From the NCBI RefSeq assembly GCF_010731675.1, contig NZ_AP022584.1, positions 1,116,001 through 1,180,000 on the forward strand: a stretch of 64,000 nucleotides of DNA, read 5' to 3'. How positions within the stretch are numbered: position 1 is the first letter of the stretch; each line of letters opens with the position of its first letter. Made by a program: the position numbers and the translations under genes. Below are positions 11,442 through 22,228 of this stretch, piece after piece. The DNA comes from Mycobacterium marseillense (lineage in GTDB: Bacteria; Actinomycetota; Actinomycetes; Mycobacteriales; Mycobacteriaceae). The notes beneath the pieces are model-generated. The model searched no databases. It was not told where the DNA came from and saw nothing but the letters and a program-made list of their open reading frames with translations.

Positions 11442-11744
11442 TTAGGGATTCCTCGGGGCGGGAGTGGAGCGTTGCGTTTTGGCGGGAACGTTCGGAGGGT
11501 GGGGACGCGACTTATGGCAGTTGTGCAGGCACCCGCAATTGAGACCGATGATGCAGCCGTTTCCGCCGGTGGGTTGCACGGGCACCGCTCCGTCGGGGTC
11601 GCTTTGCGACACCTGCGCGGGGCCGGACAAAGCGGCTAACGTCGTCGGTTCAGCCGCGGTGCCGGGCGACCAGCCCAGCGCCAAGACCATCGCGGTGACC
11701 CCCACGCAGAACGCGGCTCCTGTTCTTTCGTTTCGCCTACCCAC
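11442..11744 (-). CDS. Small secreted cysteine-rich protein of unknown function
   Basis: A 100-residue protein with a Sec-type signal peptide (n-region RRNER, hydrophobic core about 10-25, likely cleavage after GTAA at residue 31). The mature part of about 69 residues holds four cysteines at 64, 70, 72 and 76 (C-x5-C-x-C-x3-C) next to His, and a basic Pro-rich tail. Disulfides or metal binding are possible; no family is recognised. The GTG start is 8 nt after TAGAGT on the minus strand, consistent with a leaderless message. The opposite-strand frame lacks these features. Confidence 0.65.
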   Translation of the reverse strand: MGRRNERTGAAFCVGVTAMVLALGWSPGTAAEPTTLAALSGPAQVSQSDPDGAVPVQPTGGNGCIIGLNCGCLHNCHKSRPHPPNVPAKTQRSTPAPRNP

Positions 11745-11829
11745 ATGGCGCGACTCTAGTTAGGCCAAACGGGATGCACAGGACGCGCGCGGACCCGGAA
11801 GGACACTCCAAGGAGTCACCAAGAATCCT

Positions 11830-12372
11830 CTAAGGCCCGTCGCCGGAGGGTTGATTCGTTGCCCGGGACGACCTTTCCCGCGTCCGCGTCCGTCGCCGCG
11901 CCGTTGCCGTCCGGGTGGCGTAGATTGCCCCGCTGACCGCGAACATCGCTGCGGTCAACAACAGCCACCGCCCCAGGAACGGGTCCTGGGTCTGACCGGT
12001 CGCGGCCCGGTAGGTGGCGGCGCCCTGCTCGATGATCCCGGGAAGGAACACCAGCAGCGTGAGGCCCGCACCCAGCGCGGGCACCCGCAGATAGTTGAGC
12101 ACGGGCACGCGCTGACCGGGACGCTGCGGTCGGCGTGCCGGCAACCGGTCGAGGAGCCGGTCGAGGCACGCGTAGAGCGGGAACAACACCAGGTCGTGGG
12201 CGACGATGGCGGCGGCGAACCACACGATAATCGACTGCCACCACACGTCGGGGTTCCACAACGTGGCCGGTCTGACCGTCGCGACCACGTAGCCCAGCAG
12301 CGCGAATCCCGCGATCATCGTCAGCAGGTGCAGCGGGTGGGACCCATAAAGCCTCACGAACGCGCTACGCAT
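11830..12372 (-). CDS. Four-helix integral membrane protein paired with the Moco oxidoreductase
   Basis: A 180-residue membrane protein with about four hydrophobic segments (LLTMIAGFALLGYVVATV, SIIVWFAAAIVAHDLVLF, LGAGLTLLVFLPGI and WLLLTAAMFAVSGAIY) and an Arg-rich cytosolic tail. The start at 12372 gives MRSAFVRLYG and overlaps the preceding gene by 8 nt; longer in-frame extensions are shadow sequence. Gene pair, sizes and order resemble M. tuberculosis Rv0218/Rv0219 from memory, so orthology to Rv0219 is likely but unproven. A partner or anchor role is inferred. Confidence 0.8.
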   Translation of the reverse strand: MRSAFVRLYGSHPLHLLTMIAGFALLGYVVATVRPATLWNPDVWWQSIIVWFAAAIVAHDLVLFPLYACLDRLLDRLPARRPQRPGQRVPVLNYLRVPALGAGLTLLVFLPGIIEQGAATYRAATGQTQDPFLGRWLLLTAAMFAVSGAIYATRTATARRRTRTRERSSRATNQPSGDGP

Positions 12373-13681
12373 GTGCGGCCATCCGGAAGTCAATGGCGGC
12401 CACCCATTTGGTGTTGTGCACGCCGGGCAGCGCCGGCACGATGATGCGCGCGGGAAAGCCGTGGTCCGGGGACAGGTCGGTGCCGTTGACCCGCAGCGCC
12501 AGCAGCGCGTCCGGGTGCAGCACCTGGCTGCTCTGCAGGGTGGCGCCGGCGAAGGCACCGGAGCGCTCCAGCGACGACACGCGCGCCGATTCCGGTGCGG
12601 GCACACCGGCAAGGCGGGCGAGTTCGGCCAGCCGCACCCCGCTCCACGTTTGGGTGGTCGACCAGCCCTCCACGCAGGCGATCGGCAACGCGGCGGTGTG
12701 TTGCGGCATCGCCAGCAGGGCGGCGCGGTCCACGCTCACCGGCCGGGGTCCGCCGCTCAAGGTCAGCCGCCATCGGCCGGCGGTGTCCTCCGCAGAGATG
12801 CCGGCGGCCGCCGCGGTCCGGTTGACCTGGAAGTCAGTCGGCCCGCTCCCGCGGCTGCGCCCGCGCGGCAGGAGTAACGCGGCGGGCCGGGCGTACCCGC
12901 CCAGGGTTTGACCGGCGGTGATGACCGCGAGAAAGAAGGCGCCGCCGCCGACCAGCGCCAGCGCGCCGCGCCGGCTCATCGTCGCGGGGCCCGGGTGGGC
13001 GGCGACCAGGCCGTCGGGCTGCCAGGGCTCCGGCTCGGTGTCGGCCCGTCCGGTGCGCAGCACGTCGCGCAGTGACATCGAGCGCAGCCCGGACCACATG
13101 CGCCGGCTCTTGACCGCCACGTGCATGACGAATCCGGTGATGAAGACCCAGGCGCCGAAATAGTGGGCGGTGTAGAAGCTGAACCCGAAAATGTAGTCGT
13201 ACTGGATGTTCAGCACCCCGGTGACGATCTCGAACAGGATGCCACCGACGAGCATCAGCAGCGAAACCCGTTCCAGCAGTTGGGCTATCGATCGTGCGGG
13301 CGGCAACACGAACAGCCTCGGTATCACCGACCACAGCTTGGCGAGCACCACGGGGATCAGGACCAACCCGAGTCCGACGTGGAGTCCCTGGGTCAGCCGG
13401 TACAGCCAGGACGGGTGGGTAGGCCACTGGAAACTCGGCAACTTCAGCCAGCCGACGTCGCCGGGAATCGCCTGGCCGAATTGCGGCCCGTAGGCGGCGT
13501 AGGACAGCAGACCCGTGAGGATGACGATGGGCAGCGTCACCAACAGCGCCGAGCCGAACACCGACGTCAGCCATGGCCCGCGCAGCGGGCTGCGCCAGAG
13601 CCGCGCGGGCAAGCGTTCGCCGCCGGAATCGACCGTCGGCTCGGTCTCGTCGGTGTCGGCGCTGCGGACGCGGGGCATCAT
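12365..13681 (-). CDS. Membrane cytochrome b561-like / molybdopterin oxidoreductase fusion
   Basis: A 438-residue two-part protein. The N-terminal half has four transmembrane helices with histidines (LYRLTQGLHVGLGLVLIP, FYTAHYFGAWVFITGFVMH) typical of di-heme b-type cytochromes. A fifth helix (about 255-275, MSRRGALALVGGGAFF) follows. The exported C-terminal domain is of the sulfite-oxidase/YedY type, with the Moco-ligating Cys in PIACVEGWSTTQTWSG and late SPDHGFPARIIVP. It probably passes electrons between a periplasmic Moco site and the membrane. The substrate is unknown. It resembles mycobacterial Rv0218 and is translationally coupled to the next membrane gene. Confidence 0.85.
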   Translation of the reverse strand: MMPRVRSADTDETEPTVDSGGERLPARLWRSPLRGPWLTSVFGSALLVTLPIVILTGLLSYAAYGPQFGQAIPGDVGWLKLPSFQWPTHPSWLYRLTQGLHVGLGLVLIPVVLAKLWSVIPRLFVLPPARSIAQLLERVSLLMLVGGILFEIVTGVLNIQYDYIFGFSFYTAHYFGAWVFITGFVMHVAVKSRRMWSGLRSMSLRDVLRTGRADTEPEPWQPDGLVAAHPGPATMSRRGALALVGGGAFFLAVITAGQTLGGYARPAALLLPRGRSRGSGPTDFQVNRTAAAAGISAEDTAGRWRLTLSGGPRPVSVDRAALLAMPQHTAALPIACVEGWSTTQTWSGVRLAELARLAGVPAPESARVSSLERSGAFAGATLQSSQVLHPDALLALRVNGTDLSPDHGFPARIIVPALPGVHNTKWVAAIDFRMAAHA

Positions 13682-13814
13682 CGATGATGATCCACGACCG
13701 GTCGCCGAAAATGGTTCAGATTGGACCTACATCGCGCCGGACGTGGGCGCTAGGTACGAGACGTGCACCGAATTCGTGCATACGCCCCACTCTCGGCGCG
13801 ACCCGAGAGTGCGG

Positions 13815-15224
13815 TCAGTCTTTGCCGCGTGGCGGAGGCTGCACCTCGACGCCGGTGGCCTCGTGTTCGGGACCGGCGGCCGGGTGTTCGGCCGGGACCC
13901 GCTGCCTGAACCGGGTGCCTTCGCTGGGGCGTTCCGGGCCGCGACGGCCGGCCGGTTCGCGGTACGGGCCCGGCTTGGGGCGGGGCTTTCCACCGGGAAA
14001 TGCCAACCGCAAGATGCTGCGTTGAACCATCAGCCACTGCTTTCCGAACGGGCCTGAGTTGTAAGGCAATTCGTAGCGCTCGCAGATGTCCTTGATCTTC
14101 GGCGCGATCTCCGAGTATCGGCTGCTGGGCATGTCGGGGTAGAGGTGATGCTCGACCTGATAGCCCAGGTTGCCGCTGATGATGTGGAACAGCGGGCTGC
14201 CCTCGATGTTCGCGGCGCCCAGCAGCTGGCGCACATACCAACCGCCGCGGGTCTCGTCCTCGACCTCCTCCTGAGTGAAGCTGTAGGCCTGGTCGGGAAA
14301 GTGGCCGCAGAAGATGATGGCGTTCGACCACACGTTGCGGATCAAGTTGGCGACGGCGTCAGCGCCCAGGGTTCGCAGGTAGGTGCTTTCCACACCGGGC
14401 GCGGTCTTGTCGAGGAAACCGGCCAGGGCCGCGATGCGACCCCTGTTCGACACCTTGCGCAGCCGCTTGCCCAGGCGTGATCGCGCCGGCTGCTCGATCC
14501 TGCCGCGCATAGCCAGCTGGGCCAGGGCGAATGCGCCGGCACTGATCAACGGCCAACCGAGATAGTCCTTGATGATCTGCGCGCGCGCCTTGCCGCTGAT
14601 GCCCTTGAGGTCCTTGCGCACCTCCGACCACGGCTTCTCACGACGCCGGATGGCCTCGATATCCATGTCGTGGATCGCCACACCCCACTCGAACAGGAGC
14701 ATCAGCAGCACGTTGGAGATCGGCTGAAACAGGTAGCGCGGGACCCACTTCTGCGCGGGGTCGATCCGCAGGAGTTCGTAGCCGAGGTCTTTGTCCTTGC
14801 CGAGGATGTTCGTGTACGTGTGGTGGATGTAGTTATGGGAGTGCTTCCAGGATTCCGCGGTCGATGCGGTATCCCAATCCCACACCGAGGAATGGATATC
14901 GGGATCGTTCATCCAATCCCATTGACCGTGCATCACGTTGTGGCCGATCTCCATGTTCTCCAAGATCTTGGCCATGCCGAGGCAGGCGGTGCCCAGCGCC
15001 CATGCGATCTTCGACCTGGAGGCCAGCAGCAGCACCCGGCCGACCACCACGATCTGCCGCTGCGCCGAGATGACGGTCTTGATGTACCGACGGTCCCGGT
15101 CCCCCAGGTCGGCGAAGACCTCGTCATGAATCGCATCCAGCTCTTTGGCGAGCTTTTCGATTTCCTGCTCGCTCAGCCGGTCCAGTGGGCTTTCTCGCCC
15201 GGTTTTCTTCACGGCGCTGGTCAT
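13815..15224 (-). CDS. desA3: Acyl-CoA delta9 desaturase DesA3 homologue
   Basis: A 469-residue membrane fatty-acid desaturase that makes oleoyl-type chains from stearoyl-CoA using electrons from the adjacent reductase. The three histidine boxes are clear: GHNVMHGQW, WKHSHNYIHHTY and YQVEHHLYPDMP. Its two hydrophobic stretches fit integral membrane insertion. ATG 15224 has AAAGGAG 6 nt upstream. The gene order (reductase then desaturase) matches M. tuberculosis Rv3230c-desA3. Unlike DesA3 there (about 427 residues as I recall), this protein carries an extra Pro/Arg/Gly-rich C-terminal tail from about residue 410, lacking any obvious fold. Confidence 0.92.
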   Translation of the reverse strand: MTSAVKKTGRESPLDRLSEQEIEKLAKELDAIHDEVFADLGDRDRRYIKTVISAQRQIVVVGRVLLLASRSKIAWALGTACLGMAKILENMEIGHNVMHGQWDWMNDPDIHSSVWDWDTASTAESWKHSHNYIHHTYTNILGKDKDLGYELLRIDPAQKWVPRYLFQPISNVLLMLLFEWGVAIHDMDIEAIRRREKPWSEVRKDLKGISGKARAQIIKDYLGWPLISAGAFALAQLAMRGRIEQPARSRLGKRLRKVSNRGRIAALAGFLDKTAPGVESTYLRTLGADAVANLIRNVWSNAIIFCGHFPDQAYSFTQEEVEDETRGGWYVRQLLGAANIEGSPLFHIISGNLGYQVEHHLYPDMPSSRYSEIAPKIKDICERYELPYNSGPFGKQWLMVQRSILRLAFPGGKPRPKPGPYREPAGRRGPERPSEGTRFRQRVPAEHPAAGPEHEATGVEVQPPPRGKD

Positions 15225-15240
15225 GAGCCGCTCCTTTCCA

Positions 15241-16338
15241 TCACAGTTCGAGTTCCACGTCGCCTTCGGCGGTGTTGATGCAGATGCGGACGTCCTGTTC
15301 GGTCGGCTCGATGACGTCACCCGAGCGCAGGTCGCGCAGCCGTCCCGATTTCAGCGTCCCGACGCAGGTATGGCAGATGCCGATGCGGCAGCCGTAGGCC
15401 AGGTTCAGGCCGGCCTTCTCCCCCGCCTCCAAAATCGATGTGCCACCGTCACATTCGACGGACTTCTCGCTGTCGAGAAAGCACACTGTGCCGCCCTCGC
15501 CGGCGTTGGCGTCGCCGCCGATCTTGGGCTGGAACCGTTCGAAATGCAGCCGTTCGCGGTCGGCGTTGGCCTCCCAGTGCTCGATCAGTGCGTCGAGCAT
15601 GTCACCGGGGCCCGAGCTGAAGGTCTCGCGTTCGCGCCAGTCGGGGCAGGCTTCGTCCAAGTCACCCGGCTTGAGCCGGCCCCGCTCGCCGGTCAGGCGC
15701 AGATCCAGCCGCATCCCGGGGTGGCGGCGGGCGAGGTCTTCGAGGACGGACAAAAACATCACCTGCTCGCGGGTGCGCGCGGAGTGGATGACCACGACGT
15801 CACCGAACGCGTCGCGATGGTCGAGGCTGCGAAGCATGCTGATCACCGGCGTGATGCCGCTGCCGGCGCTGATGAACAGCAGCTTGGGCGGCAGCGGTTC
15901 GGGCAGGGTGAACACGCCCTCGATCTCGCCGAGCCGGACCAGGTCCCCCGGCTGGATCCGCTGCACCAGATACGGCGACACCACGCCGCCGTCCACCTTC
16001 TTGGGCGTCACGCTGATCAGCCCGTCTTCGGGCGCCGGATCCGACGTCAGCGAATACGCGCGCCAGTGGTAGACGCCGTCGATGACGACGCCAAGCCGCA
16101 CGTACTGCCCGGGCTGGTGACCAGGCCATTCATAGCCGGGCTTGATCAGGACGCTGGCCGCTTCCGAGCCTTGCGGCTCCACGCGCTCGACCTTTCCGCG
16201 CAGCTCCTTGGTGGTCCACAGCGGATTGATCATCTCGAGGTAGTCGTCGGGCTGTAGCGGGCTGAACAATCGCCGCACAGCACGCAGGAACATCCGACGC
16301 CCCCGGGGGACGTGGGGCTGGGCACCGCGTTCAGCCAT
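15241..16338 (-). CDS. NADPH-dependent reductase partner of DesA3 (Rv3230c-like)
   Basis: A 365-residue flavodoxin-reductase-type electron-transfer protein. The FAD site is WRAYSLTSDP, the NAD(P) region LLFISAGSGITPVISMLR, and the C-terminal plant-type 2Fe-2S domain has GCRIGICHTC with a later Cys in VRICINTA. It delivers electrons from NADPH to the desaturase 16 bp downstream. ATG 16338 is preferred to GTG 16353: TACTCT at 16345-16350 lies exactly 6 nt upstream, which fits a leaderless mycobacterial promoter, and the longer form would put coding sequence inside the -10 box. Confidence 0.92.
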   Translation of the reverse strand: MAERGAQPHVPRGRRMFLRAVRRLFSPLQPDDYLEMINPLWTTKELRGKVERVEPQGSEAASVLIKPGYEWPGHQPGQYVRLGVVIDGVYHWRAYSLTSDPAPEDGLISVTPKKVDGGVVSPYLVQRIQPGDLVRLGEIEGVFTLPEPLPPKLLFISAGSGITPVISMLRSLDHRDAFGDVVVIHSARTREQVMFLSVLEDLARRHPGMRLDLRLTGERGRLKPGDLDEACPDWRERETFSSGPGDMLDALIEHWEANADRERLHFERFQPKIGGDANAGEGGTVCFLDSEKSVECDGGTSILEAGEKAGLNLAYGCRIGICHTCVGTLKSGRLRDLRSGDVIEPTEQDVRICINTAEGDVELEL

Positions 16339-16344
16339 GTCCCG

Positions 16345-16363
16345 AGAGTACACAGATGTACAC
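16345..16363 (-). promoter_or_regulatory. Putative leaderless promoter and GTACAC repeat of the reductase-desA3 operon
   Basis: On the minus strand TACTCT (16345-16350) is a TANNNT -10 box 6 nt before ATG 16338. Overlapping it, the hexamer GTACAC occurs twice on the plus strand (16348-16353 and 16358-16363), 10 bp start to start, one helical turn. A regulator occupying this repeat would block the promoter; which regulator is unknown. Confidence 0.4.
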
Positions 16364-16558
16364 CGAGGCTAAACATCGATATGAAACATGTTGCAGCGCA
16401 ACGTTAGACATATGCGCAACGCGGCTATTGCACACGCTTACCCGTTCACTGGCGGGTGTCGCGGAGGTTTGGGGCTGGCACGATACGCAACGCAGGCGTG
16501 CCCCGGGTGACCCTCGCCCAAACATTTGTTCAGATCGGCGGCACGCCCTGCGCGGCTA

Positions 16559-17431
16559 ATGTCGGTGGTTGTGTTGATCGGCTTTCTCCTCGCTTTGGGT
16601 TGCTCGGTCTGTTACGGCACCGCGACCGTGTTGCAAGCGGCGGGAACCCGCTCCGTGGAAGCCGGCAGCGGTTCGGGCGTCGACACCGTGTTGCTGTTGC
16701 GGGCCGCCCGGCAGTGGCGCTACCTGATCGGCGTCGGTCTCGACGTCGTCGGGTTTCTGCTTCAGGTGGCCGCGCTGCGGTTGGTGCCGATTTATGTCGT
16801 CGCGGCGGCGTTGGCCGCGTCGATCGCGGTCACCGGCGTAGTGGCCGCATGGGTCTTGTCGGCGCGGCTGTCGCCCGCGGAATGGACGGCCGTCGGCGTG
16901 GTTTGTGTCGGCCTCGTGGCCCTCGCCCTGGCCGCCGGGCCCGGGCACTTTCGACATGCCCCGGCCGGGCTCGGCTGGGGGCTGTTGGGCGTGGCGGCCG
17001 CGATCTTCGTCGCCGGCGCCGCCGCCGGGCGACTGCCCGACCGTGCGCGTGCGCTCGCCCTGGGCCTGGGAGCCGGCAGCGGATTCGGGGTCGTCGAGGT
17101 CGGCGTGCGCCTGATCGACGTGATGGATCCGACCAAGCGCTCGTTCTACACCAACCCCGCCTTGTACGCGGCCGCGGTCGGCGGGGCGGCGGGGTTTCTG
17201 TTGCTCACTTCGGCGCTACATCGCGGCTCGGTGACCGCGGCGGTCGCGGGCATGGTGGTCGGCGAGACACTCGCGCCGGCGTTCGTCGGAGTGGCCTGGC
17301 TGGGCGACACCGCGCGCGACGGGCTGGGCTGGTTGGTGATCGCCGGGTTTGCCGTCGCGGTGTCCGGAACGCTGGTGCTGGCGCGGTTCGGGGAAGCACC
17401 CGCACCGGTCACCCCTGTCTCAGGACCCTGA
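16559..17431 (+). CDS. DMT/EamA-like multi-spanning membrane protein
   Basis: A 290-residue protein with roughly nine to ten hydrophobic helices (for example VVLIGFLLALGCSVCYG, VVAAALAASIAVTGVVAAWV, WGLLGVAAAIFVAGAAAG, WLVIAGFAVAVSGTLVLA). It looks like an actinobacterial member of the drug/metabolite transporter group. The substrate is unknown. ATG 16559 begins directly before the first helix; an upstream frame to 16526 adds only a polar stretch. It is divergent from the reductase-desA3 operon and overlaps the stop of the convergent FadD gene by 12 bp. Confidence 0.8.
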   Translation: MSVVVLIGFLLALGCSVCYGTATVLQAAGTRSVEAGSGSGVDTVLLLRAARQWRYLIGVGLDVVGFLLQVAALRLVPIYVVAAALAASIAVTGVVAAWVLSARLSPAEWTAVGVVCVGLVALALAAGPGHFRHAPAGLGWGLLGVAAAIFVAGAAAGRLPDRARALALGLGAGSGFGVVEVGVRLIDVMDPTKRSFYTNPALYAAAVGGAAGFLLLTSALHRGSVTAAVAGMVVGETLAPAFVGVAWLGDTARDGLGWLVIAGFAVAVSGTLVLARFGEAPAPVTPVSGP

Positions 17432-19020
17432 TTCAACCGCCCGCGCATATGTGGTGCCGCGGGCGGGCCGCGCCCACAACACCCCACCCTGCGCGCTGAC
17501 GCCCGCGGCGATGAGCGCGCGCTTGAGGATCTTGTTGGTCGCGGTCGCGGGCAGCTGATCGTTGATGCGCACGTAGCGCGGCCACGCCTTGGGTGACAGA
17601 TCGGGCTGCGAGGCCAGGAACTCACCGAAAGCGGCCGGCGTCAGGTCCGCCCCGGCGCGCGGCACGATCGCGGCCATCACCTGGTCGCCGACCCGCTCGT
17701 CGGGGACGGCGTAGACGGCCACCTGGCTGATCCCGGGCAGGCGCGCCAGGATCCGCTCGATCGGGGCGGCCGCCAGGTTCTCCCCGTCCACCCGCATCCA
17801 GTCCGAGGTGCGGCCGGCCAGGTAGATCCAGCCGTCGGCGTCCCGGTAGGCCAAATCGCCCGACCAGTACATCCCGTGCCGCATCCGCTCGGCCGTGGCG
17901 CCGGGATCGTTGTAGTAGCCGACGAAGGGTCCGGCTCCCTGGGTGTTGACGAGCTCGCCGACGGCCTCGTCGAAGTTGGTCAGCACCCCGTGCGCGTCGA
18001 ACTTCGCGACGGCGCATTCGGTCAGTGTGGTCGAGTTGTAGATGCTCACCCCGGGGTAGGGCTTGCCGATCGAGCCGGGCGGGGTGCCGTCTTCGCGGAC
18101 CACGATCACCGCGAACTCGCTGGATCCGAAACTGTCCACCACGCGGCAGCCGAAACGCCGTGCGAATTCGGCGATGTCGCGGTCGGTCGCCTCGTTGCCG
18201 AAGGCCACACGCAAGGTGTTCTCGGCGTCGTCGGGACGCTCCGGGGTGGACAGGATCAACGCCAGGGGCTTACCGACGTAGTTCAGGTAGGTCACGTGGT
18301 GGCGCCGCACGTCCTCCAGGAAGCGGTTCGGTGAGAACTTGGCCGGCACCATGGTGGCCCCGCTGCCGATCGCGACCGCCCACCCGGCCGCGACGCCGTT
18401 GGAGTGAAACAGCGGCATCGCCAGGTAACACACGTCGGCGGCGGTGACGTCGTACTGGTAGATCAGGCTGGCGCCGCACATGATCGCCATGCCGTGCGCG
18501 AACCGGACCACCTTAGGGTCACCGCTGGTCCCCGAGGTGAAGATCATCATGAACGTGTCGGCGGCGGCGACCTCGCGATGCGGGGTCAGCGGCGGGGCCG
18601 CGGCCAGCGCCTCGGCGTAACTCGCCCCGCCCACGTCGACAACCTGAATCCCGTTGAGATCCAACCCCTCCAGCAGGGGTAGGTGATCGCGGTCGACGAG
18701 CAGGATCTGGCAGTCCGAGCGCCGGATGTCGGCGAGCAGCGCGGGGCCGCGGCGGGTCGTGTTGAGGCCGCACAACACGTAGCCGCCGAGCGCAGCCGCG
18801 GCCATCGCCCGCAGCATGGCCGGCGAATTCCCCAGTGCCGCACCGACATGCAACGGCCGGGCGGGATCGGCGCGTGCGATCAGGGCCGCGGCTTCGGCCT
18901 CGGCTTCGGCGAGGTACTCGCGCCAGGTCCACGTCTTTTCGCCGTGGGCGATCGCGGGGGTGTCGTCGTTTCGGCGCTGTCGCAGCAGCTGCTGCACCGT
19001 CTCGAGCTGCATCGTCTCGG

Positions 19021-19024
<4 letters not shown>
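17420..19024 (-). CDS. Acyl-CoA ligase (FadD) at the 3' end of the igr-like operon
   Basis: A 534-residue adenylate-forming ligase. The P-loop reads FTSGTSGDPKVVRF (about residue 165). FGSSEFAV, WSGDLAYRDADGWIYLAGR and the A10-type lysine in ATATNKILKRALI follow. The domain order and MYWSGDLAYRD are typical of mycobacterial steroid and fatty-acid FadDs. The ATG overlaps the BVMO stop by 4 nt. It probably activates a carboxylic side chain that the upstream FadE/MaoC/thiolase enzymes then shorten. Confidence 0.9.
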
Positions 19025-20612
<1,588 letters not shown>

Positions 20613-20616
<4 letters not shown>

Positions 20617-21023
20617 GCCGGCCGGTACTTCAGTAGCGTGACCCCGCCTTCGAGGTCACTAAACACCGGCTCCACCCGCATCCCGATCCGGATGTCGTCG
20701 GGATCGACGTCGACCAGCTCGGTGCTGAACTTCGGTCCCACGTCCCATCGCACCACCGCGAGCAGCTGCGGCAGCGCGTCGGCCCACGGCGGCCCAGTGG
20801 GCCGGCGGGCGATCGTGAAGGTGTACAGCGTTGCGGCGCCGTCGATCTCACGCCATTCCAGGTCATCGGCGAGGCTGCCCGGGGCGAGGGTGCGCGGGTA
20901 GAACACGTAGCGCTGCAGCGACGGCGAGTACTGCACCAGGATGCGGCGCTGCGCCAGGCCGTCCCAGAACGGTTGGGAGACCGGCGTGGGCTCGGGGGCG
21001 GGTGCATCGGCGCGGCGGTTCAT
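20613..21023 (-). CDS. Stand-alone DUF35-type OB-fold protein lacking zinc-ribbon cysteines
   Basis: A 136-residue protein of the DUF35 (rubredoxin-like zinc ribbon plus OB-fold) family that partners thiolase-like acyl-CoA enzymes. The ribbon region (about 18-48, FWDGLAQRRILVQYSPSLQR then FYPRTLAPG) has the right spacing and the conserved PR, but no cysteines at all. The OB-fold follows (DLEWREIDGAATLYTFTIARR). In M. tuberculosis the equivalent domain is fused to ChsH2 and binds Ltp2. Here it lies 2 bp after the thiolase-like gene, supporting a complex with it. Confidence 0.85.
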
Positions 21024-21025
21024 CG

Positions 21026-22228
21026 TTAATCCCCCCGCAGGAGCAGCGCGACCTGCTCGCTCATGATGCCGCCGTTACCTGTCACGAACGCGGTGTGGCA
21101 GTCGGGCACCTGCGCGTCGCCGGCGCGTCCCATGACTTGGCGCGCGCCGTCGACCACATGGTGCATGCCGCCGGCCATTCCGGCCTGACCGAAGGACAAT
21201 TGCCCGCCCGCGGTATTGAGCGGGAAGTCCCCGCGGTAGGTCAGGTCGTGTTCGCTAATCCACGACATGCCTGTGCCTTTCGCGCAAAATCCGGCGTCCT
21301 CCAGGCTCATCAGCACCGTGATGGTGTAGCAGTCGTAGATGGAGGCGACGTCGACGTCGGACCGGCCCAGCCCGGCCATCGCGAAGGCCCGTTCGGCGGC
21401 GCGCGCGATGGGTGTGGACAGCAGGTCGTCCGCGTAGGTGGGGGTCTTGAAGGCGATGTGTTCGCCGAAGCCCGTGATCCACACCGGACGGTGGCGGGCG
21501 CGGCGCGCGATGTCGGCGTTGGCGATCAACACCGCCGCTCCCCCGTGCACGCGCATCACCGTTTCCAGCATGTGGATGGGGTCGGCGATCATCGGGCTGT
21601 CCAGCACGTCGTTAACCGTGATCGGGGCGCCGTGAAAGACCGCGCCGGGGTGCGCGCCCGCGTTGGTGCGTTGGTCGACGGCGATCTTGGCGACGGCGGC
21701 GGGGTCGTAACCGAACTCGGCCGCGTACCGCTGGGCGATCTGCGCGTAGGGCGCGTTTTGGCCGACGTTGCCGTAGGGGATCTCGAATTCGGCCTGCGGC
21801 GAACCGTAGTTGTTGGAGGAGGCGCCATACCAGTTCGGGTCGGGCGCGGGCCGCCGCTCGGACTGCGGCACCGACGCCGACCCGGGCACCACGGCCAGTG
21901 CGGCCTCGCAGATGCCGAGTTCGACGGCCGCCGCGGCCCGCCACACCATGCCGGCCGCGGTGGCCCCACCCAAATCGACCCTTTCACCGAAATCCAGTGC
22001 CAGACCCAGGTATTCGCACAGGGTGGCCGGGGCGAACATCACCGATTCGGCGACGCCGTGGGTCAACAGGCCGTTGACGCAACCCGGCTCGATGCCGGCG
22101 TCCTCGATCACCAGCTTCGCCAGCAGCGCGTACTGGTCGAGGGTGAACTGCGCCGGCCGGGTGGGACGCCGTTCTGCCGGCAACTCGGCGATGCCGACGA
22201 TCGCGGCTTCCCCGCGCAGCCCGCTCAT
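21026..22228 (-). CDS. Thiolase-fold lipid-transfer/aldolase protein (Ltp2-like)
   Basis: A 400-residue SCP-x/Ltp-type thiolase-fold protein. The usual nucleophile region reads GGATAAGMVW (about 88-97) without a Cys. IYDCYTITVLMSLEDAGFC (297-315) and the late GMAGGMHHVVDGARQVMG are as in Ltp2-type steroid side-chain aldolases, which use Tyr rather than Cys chemistry. Retro-aldol release of a short acyl-CoA from a beta-hydroxy-acyl-CoA is the inferred reaction, with the adjacent DUF35 protein as partner. Its start overlaps the MaoC stop by 4 nt. Confidence 0.87.
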   Translation of the reverse strand: MSGLRGEAAIVGIAELPAERRPTRPAQFTLDQYALLAKLVIEDAGIEPGCVNGLLTHGVAESVMFAPATLCEYLGLALDFGERVDLGGATAAGMVWRAAAAVELGICEAALAVVPGSASVPQSERRPAPDPNWYGASSNNYGSPQAEFEIPYGNVGQNAPYAQIAQRYAAEFGYDPAAVAKIAVDQRTNAGAHPGAVFHGAPITVNDVLDSPMIADPIHMLETVMRVHGGAAVLIANADIARRARHRPVWITGFGEHIAFKTPTYADDLLSTPIARAAERAFAMAGLGRSDVDVASIYDCYTITVLMSLEDAGFCAKGTGMSWISEHDLTYRGDFPLNTAGGQLSFGQAGMAGGMHHVVDGARQVMGRAGDAQVPDCHTAFVTGNGGIMSEQVALLLRGD

